NCBI RefSeq assembly: GCF_000709795.1
Contig: NZ_KL503803.1
Coordinates: 304,476-368,475, forward strand
Source: Bartonella bacilliformis Ver097
GTDB lineage: Bacteria; Pseudomonadota; Alphaproteobacteria; Rhizobiales; Rhizobiaceae
Direction of reading: 5' to 3'
DNA: 64,000 nucleotides
The position numbers were made by a program, and so were the translations under genes. The notes beneath the pieces were generated by a model that saw only the letters and a program-made list of their open reading frames with translations, ran no database searches and was not told the origin of the DNA. This document shows positions 36,550-47,843 of this stretch, piece after piece. The first letter of the stretch is position 1. Each line of letters opens with the position of its first letter.

Positions 36550-37848
36550 ATGATTAAGAGAGAAAATGACCTACAACAGTATTTTTTTAATGATACTTTG
36601 CAAACCGTTGATGCTGCAGTTTTTGATGCAGTTAGTGGTGAGCTTCGACGTCAATGTGATGAAATTGAGTTAATTGCATCAGGAAATATTGTTTCAAAAG
36701 CAGTGCTTGAAGCACAAGGATCTGTTTTGACCAATAAATACGCGGAAGGTTATCCAGGAAAGCGTTATTATGGTGGCTGTCATTTTGTTGATTGCATTGA
36801 AGAGTTAGCTATTGAAAGAGCAAAGACGCTTTTTGGTGCTGCGTTTGCTAATGTTCAACCTAATTCTGGAAGCCAGATGAATCAGGCTGTATTTTTAGCT
36901 TTTCTTCATCCTGGTGATACATTTATGGGGTTAGATTTGAGTGCTGGTGGTCACCTTACCCATGGCTCACCCGTTAACATGTCAGGAAAGTGGTTTAATC
37001 GTGTTGCTTATGGTTTGCGTCAAGAGGATCAGTTACTTGATATAGAGTCCGTTGAACGTCTTGCAAAAGAGCATAAACCAAAACTTATTTTTGCAGGTGG
37101 CACAGCTTATTCACGTATATGGGATTGGAAACGCTTCCGTGAAATTTCAGATGAGGTTGGGGCTTATTTAGTCGTTGATATGGCTCATATTGCAGGTTTA
37201 GTTGCTGGTGGTGTTCATCCATCACCTATACCATATGCACATATTGTTACTACTACAACACATAAATCACTCCGTGGTCCTCGTGGTGGTATGATATTGA
37301 CGAATGATGAAGTTTTAGCCAAGAAAATCAATTCAGCAGTTTTTCCTGGTCTTCAAGGCGGTCCTTTAATGCATGTGATTGCTGCTAAGGCAGTTGCATT
37401 AGGGGAAGCTTTACAACCTGCTTTCAAAGACTATGCAGCCAAAGTTGTTGCTAATGCTAAAATTTTAGCAAAGAGCTTACAAAATAATGGTTTTATGATT
37501 GTTTCTGGTGGTACAGATAATCATTTATTGTTAGTTGATTTACGTAACAAAGGCCTAACAGGAAAACGTGCGGAGTTAGCTTTGGAGCGCGCTAGTATTA
37601 TCTGTAACAAAAATAATATTCCTTTTGATCCTGAATCACCATCTGTAACTTCAGGTATTCGTTTGGGCACACCTGCTGCGACAACGCGTGGTTTTGCAGA
37701 AAATGAATTTATTCAAATTAGTGATTTAATTTCAGAAATTCTTGATGGCCTAACAAGAGCAAAAAATGATGATGAAAATTTTTCAGTTGAAGCAGCTGTT
37801 AAGAAAAAGGTAAAAAATATAACAGATAATTTTCCTTTTTACTCTTAA
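36550..37848 (+). CDS. glyA: Serine hydroxymethyltransferase
   Basis: PLP enzyme that converts serine and tetrahydrofolate into glycine and methylene-THF. The frame is open from 36505, but ATG 36550 preceded by AGGA gives the usual start ([13 protein letters not shown]); 432 residues. Motifs: ELIASGN (family: ELIASEN) near 30, [27 protein letters not shown], the [12 protein letters not shown]sp, and the PLP-Lys in [14 protein letters not shown]. The Asn of IASGN replaces nothing critical, but the Glu of the usual IASEN is changed to Gly. First gene of a run with nrdR and the riboflavin genes. Confidence 0.95.
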   Translation: MIKRENDLQQYFFNDTLQTVDAAVFDAVSGELRRQCDEIELIASGNIVSKAVLEAQGSVLTNKYAEGYPGKRYYGGCHFVDCIEELAIERAKTLFGAAFANVQPNSGSQMNQAVFLAFLHPGDTFMGLDLSAGGHLTHGSPVNMSGKWFNRVAYGLRQEDQLLDIESVERLAKEHKPKLIFAGGTAYSRIWDWKRFREISDEVGAYLVVDMAHIAGLVAGGVHPSPIPYAHIVTTTTHKSLRGPRGGMILTNDEVLAKKINSAVFPGLQGGPLMHVIAAKAVALGEALQPAFKDYAAKVVANAKILAKSLQNNGFMIVSGGTDNHLLLVDLRNKGLTGKRAELALERASIICNKNNIPFDPESPSVTSGIRLGTPAATTRGFAENEFIQISDLISEILDGLTRAKNDDENFSVEAAVKKKVKNITDNFPFYS

Positions 37849-37874
37849 CATTATACTTATTGAGGCATAAAAAG

Positions 37875-38357
37875 ATGCGTTGCCCTTACTGTCAATGTGA
37901 GGATACACAGGTTAAGGATTCACGTCCTGCAGAAGAAGGAGCGGTAATTCGCCGTCGGCGTATGTGTTCTGTTTGTGGTGGTCGTTTTACAACTTTTGAG
38001 CGTGTTCAATTACGTGAGCTTTTAGTTTTAAAGAAAAGTGGTCGACGTGAGCTGTTTAATCGTGATAAATTAATGAAATCAGTTGATTTGGCAGTGCGTA
38101 AACGCAATATTGATCCTGATCGTATTGAACGAGCGATTTCTGGTATTGTGCGCCGCCTTGAAAGTCTTGGAGAACCTGAGATAGCTTCAGGAAAAATTGG
38201 GTATCTTGTTATGGAATCTTTAAAAAGAATCGATGATATTGCTTACATTCGTTTTGCTTCAGTATATCACGATTTTCGTAATGCAAGTGATTTTCATGAC
38301 ATTATCGATGAATTGGCAAAAGATGTAGCGGATATAGAATCTTGTTTTGATGAATAA
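37875..38357 (+). CDS. nrdR: Transcriptional repressor NrdR
   Basis: Zinc-ribbon and ATP-cone repressor of ribonucleotide reductase genes. From ATG 37875 it has 160 residues. The zinc ribbon is [17 protein letters not shown]...[15 protein letters not shown] (four Cys in two CxxC pairs) and the ATP-cone begins [20 protein letters not shown] at 37860 would add five residues and is unlikely. Its end overlaps the ribD start by 8 bp, which suggests translational coupling. NrdR next to ribD is a common arrangement. Confidence 0.96.
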   Translation: MRCPYCQCEDTQVKDSRPAEEGAVIRRRRMCSVCGGRFTTFERVQLRELLVLKKSGRRELFNRDKLMKSVDLAVRKRNIDPDRIERAISGIVRRLESLGEPEIASGKIGYLVMESLKRIDDIAYIRFASVYHDFRNASDFHDIIDELAKDVADIESCFDE

Positions 38358-39474
38358 AAAAGCACAAGACTATCGATTTATGGCCGCAGCTATTCGTTTG
38401 GCAGAACGTCATGTCGGCCTTACTAACGAAAATCCTTCTGTTGGTGCCTTAATTGTGCGAAGTGACGGTATAGGACCATTTATTGTTGGCTATGGTGTAA
38501 CAGCTCTTCATGGAAGACCCCATGCTGAAGTGCAGGCTTTGCAGATGGCGGGTCCATTGTCTAAAGGGGCTACTGCTTATATTACTCTAGAGCCTTGCGT
38601 GCATTATGGAGAAACTTCACCATGTGTTGATTCACTTATTGATGCAGGTATTGCACGGGTTGTTATTGCTCTGATTGACCCAGATGAGCGAGTTTGTGGT
38701 CGTAGTATTGCTCTTTTACAAGCTGCTGGTATTGAAGTTGTTAAAGGGATTTTAAAAAAAGAATCCTCTGAAGTGTTAAGTGCTTATTTATGTGCCAAGA
38801 AGTTGAAACGTTGTGAAGTAACTTTAAAGATGGCAATCTCTGCAGATAATGGTATAGGAAAAAAAGGGCAGAGAGGGATAAAAATTAGTGGAGCAGCTTC
38901 TCATACATATACACATATTTTGCGTGCTCGACATAATGCTATAATGGTTGGTATTGGCACTATATTAGCAGATGATCCGCAATTAACTTGCCGTTTGCAA
39001 GAGCTTGAAATGCGTTCGCCTATACGTGTTATTTTAGACAAAGATTTACGTATTCCATTGGATGCACAAGTTATTCAGACAGCAACACAAGTTCCTACGT
39101 GGGTTATTTGTAGTGATACTCCTTCGAATCAAAGAAAAAAAATGAAACTAGAGCAATATGGTGTATGTGTGCATTCGATAGAAATAAGCAATAATTTCAT
39201 GCAACCTCTTTCTATTTTACAACTTCTTTGTCAGCTTGGAATTAATAGCGTTTTGCTTGAAGGAGGAGCAGAGACAGGAGAAAAATTTTTAAATGCTGGT
39301 TATGTAGATCATTTAATATGTTTTTATGTGTCAATTATTTTAGGTGAAGATCGTATTAAGGCTCCTTATTTTGAAAATTATCTTTCGGAATTTAATGAAA
39401 TTGAGACGAAAATGTTAGAAAATGACCGTTTGTGTAGATGGAGGCGTAAGGTATTATGTTCACAGGGATTGTAA
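38350..39474 (+). CDS. ribD: Bifunctional riboflavin deaminase/reductase RibD
   Basis: Second and third steps of riboflavin synthesis. 374 residues from ATG 38350. The deaminase domain has the zinc site HAEVQAL (HAE) and [11 protein letters not shown]. The reductase domain from about 155 has [39 protein letters not shown] and [14 protein letters not shown]. It overlaps nrdR by 8 bp and the next gene by 19 bp. No FMN riboswitch core was recognised upstream of the operon. Confidence 0.95.
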   Translation: MNKKAQDYRFMAAAIRLAERHVGLTNENPSVGALIVRSDGIGPFIVGYGVTALHGRPHAEVQALQMAGPLSKGATAYITLEPCVHYGETSPCVDSLIDAGIARVVIALIDPDERVCGRSIALLQAAGIEVVKGILKKESSEVLSAYLCAKKLKRCEVTLKMAISADNGIGKKGQRGIKISGAASHTYTHILRARHNAIMVGIGTILADDPQLTCRLQELEMRSPIRVILDKDLRIPLDAQVIQTATQVPTWVICSDTPSNQRKKMKLEQYGVCVHSIEISNNFMQPLSILQLLCQLGINSVLLEGGAETGEKFLNAGYVDHLICFYVSIILGEDRIKAPYFENYLSEFNEIETKMLENDRLCRWRRKVLCSQGL

Positions 39475-40073
39475 TGGGTATCGGTTGTGTTGAAGAAATT
39501 CAATCTTTGGCACAAGGTGTGCGTTTAAATATTTCGACTCATTATGACCTAGAAAATTTAAAAATTGGTGCATCAGTTGCATGTTCAGGTATTTGTTTGA
39601 CAGTCGTTGAATGTGCATTAACACAAAAGAGTTCTCATTGGTTTGCTGTAGAAGCTTGGGAAGAAACATTGCGTTTGACAAATCTTTCACAGTGGAAAAA
39701 GGGGACTTTTGTCAATCTAGAACGTTCATTACGGCTTGGTGATGAAATGGGAGGGCATTTGGTTTTTGGTCATGTGGATGGTTTAGCTAAGATCATTAAT
39801 CAGAAAAATGAAGGGGATATGGTTTGTTTTCGTTTACAAGTTCCAGAACAGTTAGCGCCTTTTATTGCACAAAAAGGTTCTGTTGCACTTAACGGTACAT
39901 CTTTGACTGTTAATTCTGTTGAAGATAATGTTTTTGATGTTCTTATTATTCGTCATACACTTGAAATGACGACGTGGGGGCAAGCTAAAGTTGGAGATCA
40001 AGTGAATTTAGAAGTTGATCAATTTGCTCGTTATGTTGCTAGACTTTCTAATTTTAAAATAAAAGATGAGTGA
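39456..40073 (+). CDS. ribE: Riboflavin synthase alpha chain
   Basis: Dismutates two 6,7-dimethyl-8-ribityllumazine into riboflavin. 205 residues with the internal two-barrel repeat. The first has [15 protein letters not shown] and GASVACSGICLTV; the second has GDEMGGHLVFGHVDGLA and KGSVALNGTSLTVN. The start codon lies inside ribD, so translation is coupled. Called ribE or ribC depending on the scheme. Confidence 0.95.
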   Translation: MFTGIVMGIGCVEEIQSLAQGVRLNISTHYDLENLKIGASVACSGICLTVVECALTQKSSHWFAVEAWEETLRLTNLSQWKKGTFVNLERSLRLGDEMGGHLVFGHVDGLAKIINQKNEGDMVCFRLQVPEQLAPFIAQKGSVALNGTSLTVNSVEDNVFDVLIIRHTLEMTTWGQAKVGDQVNLEVDQFARYVARLSNFKIKDE

Positions 40074-40151
40074 CCTCAAAAATTATCATACTGTTTTGGA
40101 TTTGATATTGCGTCATTTCAAATATATTTATTTTTTCATGAAAGTTTTTTT

Positions 40152-40610
40152 ATGACTCAAAAATTACATATAAATCCGCATTTGTTGATTGTTGAAGCAC
40201 GTTTTTATAATGAGCTTTCTGATGAGATTCTTGCCAGTGCAGTAAGTGTTTTGCAAAAATCTGGAGTAAGTTATGATATTATAACAGTTCCAGGAGCATT
40301 AGAAATTCCTGCTGCAATAGCTTTTGCTGAAAAAGATAAGACAGTATTTTATGATGGTTATATAGCACTTGGTTGTGTTATTAGGGGTGAAACATATCAT
40401 TTTGAGATTGTTGCGGATAATGCTTGCCGCGCCTTGATGGATTTAACTGTTCATCAACAATTGGCTATTGGAAATGGTATTGTAACCGTCGAAAATGAAA
40501 AACAAGCATGGGTGCGTGCAAAACAGGATGAAAAAAATAAAGGTGGTTTTGCTGCAGAGGCTGCTTTACGTATGGTCGCTTTAAAAAAGCGATTTGGAGA
40601 TAATTGTTAA
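40152..40610 (+). CDS. ribH: 6,7-dimethyl-8-ribityllumazine synthase
   Basis: Penultimate step of riboflavin synthesis, forming the lumazine. 152 residues. Motifs: [13 protein letters not shown] at the start, the [11 protein letters not shown] substrate loop, [18 protein letters not shown] with the catalytic His, and [14 protein letters not shown] at the end. It sits between ribE and nusB, an order common in alphaproteobacteria. GTP cyclohydrolase II and RibB are not in the window. Confidence 0.95.
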   Translation: MTQKLHINPHLLIVEARFYNELSDEILASAVSVLQKSGVSYDIITVPGALEIPAAIAFAEKDKTVFYDGYIALGCVIRGETYHFEIVADNACRALMDLTVHQQLAIGNGIVTVENEKQAWVRAKQDEKNKGGFAAEAALRMVALKKRFGDNC

Positions 40611-40613
40611 GTT

Positions 40614-41078
40614 ATGACTAATATAAAATATTCTCCGTGTTTGGTTAATAAACGCGGAGCAGCAAGGCTTTCTGCAGTGCAGGCTCTTTATCAAATGGAT
40701 ATAGTTGGCACTGGTGTTATGGAAACAGCAGCTGAGTATGAGGCTTATCGTTTAGGAAAAGAGATTGATGGTGATCAGTATCTTGATGCTGATTTTCAAT
40801 GGTTTCGAGCTATTATTGCTGGTGTTGTACGAGATCAAAAGAAACTCGATCCTATGCTTCATCAACAGCTTTCTGAAGAGTGGTCACTTTCACGATTGGA
40901 TTCAATATTACGAGCAATTTTGCGTGCAGGTTTGTGGGAGTTGATAAACCGTAAAGAAGTCCCTATTGCAGTTATCATAAATGAATATGTTGATATAGCA
41001 AAAGCATTTTTTGAAGCTGATGAACCAAAACTTGTAAATGCAGTTCTTGACAATATAGCAAAAAATAGTCGTCTATAA
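40614..41078 (+). CDS. nusB: Transcription antitermination factor NusB
   Basis: Partner of NusE (S10) in rRNA antitermination. 154 residues, all-helical, with the start [16 protein letters not shown], the central [21 protein letters not shown] and the terminal [30 protein letters not shown], all diagnostic. The ATG at 40614 lies 3 bp after the ribH stop, so the genes are coupled. Last gene of the glyA-nrdR-ribDEH-nusB run; thiL, which often follows, is absent. Confidence 0.97.
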   Translation: MTNIKYSPCLVNKRGAARLSAVQALYQMDIVGTGVMETAAEYEAYRLGKEIDGDQYLDADFQWFRAIIAGVVRDQKKLDPMLHQQLSEEWSLSRLDSILRAILRAGLWELINRKEVPIAVIINEYVDIAKAFFEADEPKLVNAVLDNIAKNSRL

Positions 41079-41136
41079 AAAATGTAACACGATTGCAATA
41101 TAACTAAGATTTATAAGAATTAATTAAAACGGATCA

Positions 41137-41613
41137 TTAGTTAACCGGTGTTTTGTTAAAACCTTTGATAAATTGCATCAAAAAAGACTGATCTTTACTA
41201 CTGGTTGGCGTTGTTTGTGTGATGAAATCAAATACCCGACCGTCTTGTAAGCCATAATTAGCTATTCTTTCAACTTGATTATTGTTATCAAAATAAATAG
41301 TCAAAACCTTACGATCAACGATTTTAGTTTTCATGAATTGCATTCCACGGTATCGAATTTGTGAAATATAATAGAAAACCTCATTATCATATTTTGTTTT
41401 TAATGAAGGAGATCCTAGAGATAAAAGAACCTGTTCCTGACTTGATCCAATAGAGATGGAATCAAGAGCACTTTGATCAAGAATATAACCTTCCTTATAA
41501 ACTTGGCTTAAGTTACTACAACCAGAAAGTGCTATTAGGCTTGCTATGAGTGGAATAATCAATAATTTACATTTAGCTGAAATTGCTATATTGGGCGTCT
41601 GAAATAATGACAT
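41137..41613 (-). CDS. bamE: Outer-membrane assembly lipoprotein BamE
   Basis: Lipoprotein subunit of the BAM complex that inserts beta-barrels in the outer membrane (SmpA/OmlA family). 158 residues. The lipobox is LSGC (Cys32) after a hydrophobic stretch. The mature part has YKEGYILDQSALDSISIGSSQEQVLLSLGSPSLK, the SmpA signature, and VFYYISQIRYRGM. Divergent from the DUF177 gene, as is common in Rhizobiales. Confidence 0.9.
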   Translation of the reverse strand: MSLFQTPNIAISAKCKLLIIPLIASLIALSGCSNLSQVYKEGYILDQSALDSISIGSSQEQVLLSLGSPSLKTKYDNEVFYYISQIRYRGMQFMKTKIVDRKVLTIYFDNNNQVERIANYGLQDGRVFDFITQTTPTSSKDQSFLMQFIKGFNKTPVN

Positions 41614-41828
41614 CTTTATTTTACATTTAGAACATACAGGTAAGAAGGTAATTTTAAGTTGTTTCCTACTTTTAACTTAATTTAATATAATCCGCAATAG
41701 TTGAACCACTAGGCTTTTCTAATACAGGATAAATTATTTCACTTACATATAAGGAAAATGGTTCATAAAATATAATCTGGCTAAAGGGAAGTTAGTGTAT
41801 TACAGTCTTTCATAGAGTGGAGTTGTGA

Positions 41829-42386
41829 ATGAATATTCAAAATGTTTCTCAAATGACGTTTGCTCTTTCTTATCCAGTTTCAGTAAGCTCATTATCTGTT
41901 AAAGGTATAAAAGTTCATATTTGTGCAGATCAGCAAGAATGTGCTCATTTAGCTAAGAATCATGATTTACTTGAAGTAAAATTTTGTGAAGGGAAATTTC
42001 AAATTTTACCATGGAAAAAGCGTGGGGTTTACGTAAAAGGTTCATTAAGAGCGAACATAATACAATCATGTGTTGTTACGTTGGAGTCTTTAGAAAATAA
42101 TATCCATGAAAATATTGAAGTTGTATTTGTTCCTGATGGGTCAAATTTAGTAAAACCTGGAATGTTAGAGGGTACAGGTGAATTATTTTTAGATGCAGAA
42201 GGACCAGATGCGCCAGAAATTTTTTATGGTGATAAGATTGATATTGGTACAATTGTGGAAGAATTTTTTGAATTATCTATTGATCGTTATCCACGTAAAG
42301 AAAATATACATATGAATGTTCTTAAAAATTCAGAAGATATTGAAAAAAAATCATCACCATTTTCTATTTTAAAAGAATGGAGATGA
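41829..42386 (+). CDS. DUF177 (YceD-like) protein
   Basis: 185 residues. YceD-family proteins are linked with 23S rRNA/ribosome biogenesis and sit next to rpmF and plsX in many bacteria. The C-rich signature is weak here: VKGSLRANIIQSCVVTLESLENNIHENIEVVFVP is the DUF177 core, with the single Cys of the usual CxxC region and DIGTIVEEFFELSIDRYPRKE at the end. Next gene is plsX, 131 bp downstream. In related Rhizobiales a ubiquinol-cytochrome c chaperone gene commonly sits between bamE and this gene; there is no room for it here (215 bp). Confidence 0.85.
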   Translation: MNIQNVSQMTFALSYPVSVSSLSVKGIKVHICADQQECAHLAKNHDLLEVKFCEGKFQILPWKKRGVYVKGSLRANIIQSCVVTLESLENNIHENIEVVFVPDGSNLVKPGMLEGTGELFLDAEGPDAPEIFYGDKIDIGTIVEEFFELSIDRYPRKENIHMNVLKNSEDIEKKSSPFSILKEWR

Positions 42387-42517
42387 TTGTAAATACTTAT
42401 AAATGTCTATTTTACTATCGTATGATACTGGTATAAAACAGTATTTCTGCGTAGTGATTATATTATGAATGTCAAAAAATTGTAATGTAAAGTTTTAAGA
42501 GATAGGAGATGACAAGC

Positions 42518-43588
42518 GTGATTAGAATTTCTGTGGATGTCATGGGTGGTGATTATGGCCCAGAAGTTACAATTGCAGGAGCAGCAATTGCGCAGAAATA
42601 TTTGCCAAAGGTTCATTTTTTGTTTTATGGGGTAGATGAAGCTGTTGAGCCAGTTTTAAAAAAATACCCTGATTTGCTTTCAGTATCTCATTTTTATGCT
42701 ACAGAGAGCTATACACGTATGGATGAGAAACCAAGTCAGGCGCTTCGCATTGGACGCGGTAAATCATCGATGTGGCATGCGATTGAGGTTGTGAAGAATG
42801 GTGAAGCTGATTTCTGTGTTTCTGCTGGTAATACTGGTGCGCTTATGACAATGTCCTATTTTTGTTTAAAAATGATGGCGGAAACTGAGCGTCCTGGAAT
42901 TGCTGGTATTTGGCCAACTCTTCGTAATGATAGTATCGTTTTAGATATTGGAGCAACGATTGGTGCATCGGCTAATCAATTAGTTGATTTTGCAGTGATG
43001 GGCGCTAGTATGTTTCGTTCTTTGTATAATGTAAAAAAACCAACTATTGGACTTTTAAATGTGGGTATTGAAGAAGTTAAAGGTTGTGATGAAATCAAAA
43101 AAGCTGGAACAATATTAAGTAAGGTGCAATTTGAAGGATTAGAGTATAAAGGATTTATTGAAGGCAATGATATTGGAAAAGGGATGGTTGACGTTGTTGT
43201 AACTGAAGGTTTTTCCGGTAACATTGCTTTAAAAGTTGCAGAAGGAACTGTGCAACAAATCTCCGAGCTTTTAAAGAATGCTATGCGTAGTTCTATTTTT
43301 TCACGCTTTGGTTATTTATTGTCGCAAAGTGCCTTTCGTAAACTAAAACAAAAGGTAGATCTTGATCGAGTTAATGGTGGCGTGCTTCTAGGTTTGAATG
43401 GTGTTGTTGTAAAAAGTCATGGTAGTGCCAGTGCTAGTGATTTTTCTTCTGCTATTCGTATCGGTTATGAGATGGTTAACAACGAGCTTTTGAAAAAAAT
43501 AATTACAGATTTGCAATGCTTTCATGAAAAAAAAGCGATGTTTTTGAATAATGAAGGTGAATCTGTGATTGATAAGGAAACAATATGA
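42518..43588 (+). CDS. plsX: Phosphate acyltransferase PlsX
   Basis: Makes acyl-phosphate from acyl-ACP for phospholipid synthesis. The GTG at 42518 is preferred over ATG 42509 because AGGAG (42504-42508) then has a 9-bp spacer and the protein begins with the family's usual (M)[11 protein letters not shown]; 356 residues. Other motifs are [41 protein letters not shown] and [19 protein letters not shown], and [11 protein letters not shown] at the end. Followed by fabH 50 bp later. Confidence 0.95.
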   Translation: MIRISVDVMGGDYGPEVTIAGAAIAQKYLPKVHFLFYGVDEAVEPVLKKYPDLLSVSHFYATESYTRMDEKPSQALRIGRGKSSMWHAIEVVKNGEADFCVSAGNTGALMTMSYFCLKMMAETERPGIAGIWPTLRNDSIVLDIGATIGASANQLVDFAVMGASMFRSLYNVKKPTIGLLNVGIEEVKGCDEIKKAGTILSKVQFEGLEYKGFIEGNDIGKGMVDVVVTEGFSGNIALKVAEGTVQQISELLKNAMRSSIFSRFGYLLSQSAFRKLKQKVDLDRVNGGVLLGLNGVVVKSHGSASASDFSSAIRIGYEMVNNELLKKIITDLQCFHEKKAMFLNNEGESVIDKETI

Positions 43589-43638
43589 TTAGTATTTTTA
43601 GTGTAGATAAAAAATTTCAGGAAGAGGGTTAGAGCCGA

Positions 43639-44613
43639 ATGATACGATCGGTTATGCGTGGTGTAGGAAGCGCCTTACCTAAAAAAAAATTGTCGAATGA
43701 TGAGATTGCGAAGTTTGTTGAAACATCTGATTCATGGATTGTTCAGCGTACAGGTATTCATCAGCGTTACATTGCTAGTGAAAATGAAACAACCGTTTCT
43801 TTAGGTATAGAAGCTGCACAGGCAGCACTTACCAATGCTGGAATGACAATCAAAGATATTGATTGTATTATTTTGGCGACTTCAACACCTAATCGTACTT
43901 TTCCTTCTTCTGCTGTTGAAATTCAACATGCTTTGGGAATGAGTCACGGTTTTTCTTTTGATGTTCAAGCTGTTTGTTCCGGCTTTATTTTTGCGTTAAC
44001 AACAGGAGATGTTTATTTACGTAGTGGAGAAGCCGAAAGAGTTCTAGTTATTGGATCTGAAACATTTTCTCGAATTTTAGATTGGCAAGACCGTACAACG
44101 TGTGTTTTGTTTGGTGATGGTGCAGGAGCAGCTATTTTAGAGGCACAAGAAGTTGAAGGGAATGTTGCTGTCGATCGCGGAATATTGTCTACAAAATTGC
44201 GCTCTAATGGTGCCTATATAGATAAGTTGTATGCTGATGGTGGTCCTTCGACAACGCAAACAACAGGTTATTTACGCATGAAAGGACAAGAAGTCTTTAA
44301 GCATGCAGTTGGTATAGTAATCGATGTGGTTGATGATTGTTTTGCTGCTGTCGGTATGACTCCCTCTCAATTAGATTGGTTTGTACCCCATCAAGCCAAT
44401 AAGCGCATTATTGAAGCATCAGCTAAAAAGTTAGGAATCAAAATAGATAAGGTTGTAATTACTGTTGATCAACATGGTAATACGTCTGCGGCATCTGTAC
44501 CGCTAGCTTTAGCAGCTGCTGTACAAGATGGAAGAATTAAAAAAGGAGATTTAGTCCTGTTGGAAGCTATGGGAGGTGGATTTACATGGGGAGCAGTGCT
44601 TATTCGTTGGTAA
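43639..44613 (+). CDS. fabH: Beta-ketoacyl-ACP synthase III
   Basis: Starts fatty-acid synthesis by condensing acetyl-CoA with malonyl-ACP. 324 residues. Catalytic triad: Cys in [14 protein letters not shown] (near 113), His in [15 protein letters not shown] (near 250) and Asn in [14 protein letters not shown] (near 281). [16 protein letters not shown] text ([13 protein letters not shown]) and the closing [13 protein letters not shown] are typical. Part of the plsX-fabH-ihfA-merR string. Confidence 0.97.
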   Translation: MIRSVMRGVGSALPKKKLSNDEIAKFVETSDSWIVQRTGIHQRYIASENETTVSLGIEAAQAALTNAGMTIKDIDCIILATSTPNRTFPSSAVEIQHALGMSHGFSFDVQAVCSGFIFALTTGDVYLRSGEAERVLVIGSETFSRILDWQDRTTCVLFGDGAGAAILEAQEVEGNVAVDRGILSTKLRSNGAYIDKLYADGGPSTTQTTGYLRMKGQEVFKHAVGIVIDVVDDCFAAVGMTPSQLDWFVPHQANKRIIEASAKKLGIKIDKVVITVDQHGNTSAASVPLALAAAVQDGRIKKGDLVLLEAMGGGFTWGAVLIRW

Positions 44614-44689
44614 AATTTAGTAACTTGACTAGAATTGAATAAGATTTATAAATCACTTTATAATTTCAAATAGTTGATAGGTGAATATG

Positions 44690-45001
44690 ATGACAGGTAG
44701 GACGGTGACGCGTGCAGATTTAGCGAGTGCGGTTTGCAGAAAAGTAGGCTTGTCATACACTGAATCAGCTGCGTTGGTTGAATTGATTTTAAGTGAAATT
44801 AGCAATTCACTTGTGAAAGGTGAAATGGTTAAATTATCTTCTTTTGCGACTTTTCAAGTTCGCAGTAAAAGTGAACGGATTGGGCGTAATCCCAAAACTG
44901 GTATTGAAGCGCCGATTCCACCACGGCGTATTGTGACATTTAAAGCTGCAAATATACTTAAGCAAAGAATTTTAGATGCGCATTGCGCGAAACAAAAATA
45001 A
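44690..45001 (+). CDS. ihfA: Integration host factor alpha subunit
   Basis: DNA-bending HU/IHF-family protein. From ATG 44690 (AGGTGA 5 bp upstream) it has 103 residues and the usual start [11 protein letters not shown]. It has [28 protein letters not shown], where the Arg-Asn-Pro turn is the intercalating tip, and [21 protein letters not shown] 44681 and ATG 44687 are other in-frame starts. Position between fabH and a MerR gene is the classical IhfA location. Confidence 0.93.
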   Translation: MTGRTVTRADLASAVCRKVGLSYTESAALVELILSEISNSLVKGEMVKLSSFATFQVRSKSERIGRNPKTGIEAPIPPRRIVTFKAANILKQRILDAHCAKQK

Positions 45002-45188
45002 TTTTACATAAATCATAGTATTGGATTGCCTGAGCTTATTAAGAATCTTATCAGATGGGATTTTTGCTTTTGTTGAAGGATTCTTATTGAAGTACGGCTC
45101 TTATTTGTAGCTAAACTTGGTAAAAAATTTGAATTTGGTTAATTATTATCAAATCATTTGATATAATTTTAGATAAGGTTATTATGAA

Positions 45189-45695
45189 ATGGACAAGAGT
45201 CCTGACGCTTTTCGTACAATTAGCGAAGTAGCTGAATTATTAGGATTGCCACAGCATGTATTAAGATTTTGGGAAACACGCTTTTCTCAAATCAAGCCAC
45301 TAAAGCGTGGAGGTGGAAGGCGCTATTATCGCCCTGTTGATATAGATTTTCTCAATGGTATTAAACAGTTACTTTATGGTCAGGGTTACACTATAAAGGG
45401 AGTTCAGCGCCTTTTGAAAGAAAATGGTACTGCTTTTGTTATTGCAATAGGCAGTGGTGATCTTGATGCCATGAATGTTTTGATAGAAAAAAAACATGCA
45501 GAGAAATTCTCTGAATCTATCCAAACTCAATCAAAAAAGAAGTCAGCATTTGGACTTTTTGAATTTATGAAGGGTGAGGAAGAAGAGTCTGTCGGTGCTG
45601 TTAATAGTCACCAAGACAAAACTGATAGGGCGTTATTGCAGGAAGCACTCTTTGAATTAATTGAATGTAAGCGTGTACTTGATAGGATACAATAG
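45189..45695 (+). CDS. MerR-family transcriptional regulator
   Basis: 168 residues. N-terminal winged helix-turn-helix [44 protein letters not shown] with the MerR fold, then a short helix and a polar C-terminal half (from about 80) with no cysteines or known ligand domain. This is the type that follows ihfA in alphaproteobacteria; its target is unknown. 187 bp separate it from ihfA, so it may have its own promoter. Confidence 0.92.
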   Translation: MDKSPDAFRTISEVAELLGLPQHVLRFWETRFSQIKPLKRGGGRRYYRPVDIDFLNGIKQLLYGQGYTIKGVQRLLKENGTAFVIAIGSGDLDAMNVLIEKKHAEKFSESIQTQSKKKSAFGLFEFMKGEEEESVGAVNSHQDKTDRALLQEALFELIECKRVLDRIQ

Positions 45696-45739
45696 TGATG
45701 AAATTGTTTGGATTACATAACTTCATTACTTTGAGTTCA

Positions 45740-47719
45740 TTAGCTATTCATAAACCGCCGGCGTAGATCTGGTGGAGTTGCTTCATTTGTAAGTTGTTCA
45801 ATTGCTTGGTTTATCGGCAAAGAAATTTGATTCATGCTTCCTAAACGGCGCATATTTACACTGTTTGTTTCAGATTCGCGTTTACCGCATATGAGGATTA
45901 CAGGGACTTTTTGTAAAGAGTGTTCACGTATTTTATAGTTAATTTTTTCACTACGAAGGTCTGGTATAGCTAAAAGGCCAGAAGCTTTGAGTTTTTCCGT
46001 CACTTTTTCTGCATATTCATTTGCGTCAGATGTAATTGTTGCAACAATGATTTGTTGAGGAGCAAGCCAAAGCGGCATATGTCCGGCAAAATTCTCGATT
46101 AATATACCTAAAAAACGCTCCATTGATCCAAAAATAGCTCGATGGATCATCACAGGCTGGCATTTTTCTGAATTTTTATTGATATAGAATGCTTCAAAGC
46201 GTTCAGGAAGATTAAAGTCGACTTGTGTTGTTCCACATTGCCATTCACGGCCGATAGCGTCTTTTAATGTATATTCAAATTTTGGTCCATAAAAAGCACC
46301 TTCTCTTGGAAGAATGCTTGTTTTTATGCGTCCTTTTGCTTCTTTCTCAATGGTTTTGAGAACAGACATCATAATATTTTCAGCGTGATCCCATAATTCA
46401 TCAGAACCGACGCGTTTTTCTGGGCGCGTTGAGAGTTTGAGAATAATTTCTTCAAAACCAAAATCAGCATAGGTTGACAAAATAAGGTCATTAATCTTGA
46501 GGCATTCATCAGCTAATTGCTCATCTGTACAAAAAACATGTGCATCATCTTGTGTAAAACTACGTACACGCATGAGACCGTGCAAAGAACCTGAGGGTTC
46601 GTAACGGTGAAGGAGGCCAAATTCAGCAAGTCTGATGGGCAAATCACGATAAGATTTTAAACCATGTTTAAAAATTTGCACATGACCAGGGCAGTTCATT
46701 GGTTTAAGGGCGTAAACATGTTCGTCATCCCAATCATTAGCAGCAGGGATTGTTTTGAACATATTCTCTTGATACCATCCCCAATGACCAGATGTTTCCC
46801 AAAGTGATTTATCAAGAACTTGAGGTGCATTAACTTCGTCGTACTTGTGTTCATCAAGGCGTCTACGCATATAGCTGACCAAATTTTGAAACATTTTCCA
46901 ACCCTTTGGATGCCAGAAGATCATGCCCGGGCCTTCTTCTTGAAAATGAAATAGATCCATTTCGCGCCCTAAACGACGGTGATCACGTTTTTCAGCTTCT
47001 TCCAGCATATTAAGATAGGCTTTTAAATCATTTTCGTTGGAAAATGCTGTACCATAGATTCTTGTCAACATAGGGTTATTTGCATCACCACGCCAATAAG
47101 CACCTGCGACTTTCATCAATTTAAAAGCATTGTCAATTTGACCAGTAGATGGTACATGCGGACCACGACAAAGATCAAACCAATCACCTTGATAATAGAT
47201 TTTCAGATCTTGATCTTCAGGAATAGCATCAATAAGTTCAACTTTATAAAGCTCACCTTTGTCAGAAAAAATCTTTTTTGCTTTTTCACGAGACCAAATT
47301 TCCTTCTTAAAAAATTTATTGCGTTGAATAATTTCACGCATTTTCTTTTCAATGGTGTTAAGATCTTCTAGTGTAAAAGGTTGTTGACGTGCAAAGTCAT
47401 AATAAAAACCATTTTCAATAACTGGTCCGATTGTAACTTGCGTTTCAGGAAACAGTTCCTGTACTGCTTCGGCAAGAACATGTGCGCAACTATGGCGTAT
47501 CAATTCAAGTGCGCGTGGATCATCACGGGTGATAATTTCTACCTGACCAGATTGCTCTAATGGATCTGAAAGATCTCTAATGATACCGTTAAGGCTATAA
47601 GCAACTGCTTTTTTTGCGAGTGACTTAGAAATAGACTTGGCTAACTCTAAACCTGTTATTTCAGCAAGACAGTCACGTTGTGAGCCGTCAGGAAAAAAAA
47701 GAGAAACAGAGAAAGACAT
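45740..47719 (-). CDS. thrS: Threonyl-tRNA synthetase
   Basis: Charges tRNA-Thr. 659 residues, full length. TGS domain at the N-terminus ([14 protein letters not shown]), editing domain with [17 protein letters not shown] (HxxxH) and the late [10 protein letters not shown], class II catalytic core (motif 2 [32 protein letters not shown] zinc ligands and motif 3 [18 protein letters not shown]) and anticodon-binding domain from about 550. Downstream on the same strand and 122 bp before it in transcript order lies yidD. Confidence 0.97.
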   Translation of the reverse strand: MSFSVSLFFPDGSQRDCLAEITGLELAKSISKSLAKKAVAYSLNGIIRDLSDPLEQSGQVEIITRDDPRALELIRHSCAHVLAEAVQELFPETQVTIGPVIENGFYYDFARQQPFTLEDLNTIEKKMREIIQRNKFFKKEIWSREKAKKIFSDKGELYKVELIDAIPEDQDLKIYYQGDWFDLCRGPHVPSTGQIDNAFKLMKVAGAYWRGDANNPMLTRIYGTAFSNENDLKAYLNMLEEAEKRDHRRLGREMDLFHFQEEGPGMIFWHPKGWKMFQNLVSYMRRRLDEHKYDEVNAPQVLDKSLWETSGHWGWYQENMFKTIPAANDWDDEHVYALKPMNCPGHVQIFKHGLKSYRDLPIRLAEFGLLHRYEPSGSLHGLMRVRSFTQDDAHVFCTDEQLADECLKINDLILSTYADFGFEEIILKLSTRPEKRVGSDELWDHAENIMMSVLKTIEKEAKGRIKTSILPREGAFYGPKFEYTLKDAIGREWQCGTTQVDFNLPERFEAFYINKNSEKCQPVMIHRAIFGSMERFLGILIENFAGHMPLWLAPQQIIVATITSDANEYAEKVTEKLKASGLLAIPDLRSEKINYKIREHSLQKVPVILICGKRESETNSVNMRRLGSMNQISLPINQAIEQLTNEATPPDLRRRFMNS

Positions 47720-47843
47720 TATAGCACCTCTTTAATCCAGTTCCGCCAACGATTGCAGATGGTTTAGTGAAAACTTAGTGATGAAGTAAAGATAACAAAT
47801 TAATTCCCTGACAATATGCATAAAAGAACAAAAAGAAAAGAAA

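Noticed and set aside
37849..38350. FMN riboswitch before the riboflavin genes
   Set aside because: The rib genes are tightly packed behind nrdR with 8-bp overlaps, and no RFN conserved core was recognised upstream of glyA or ribH.
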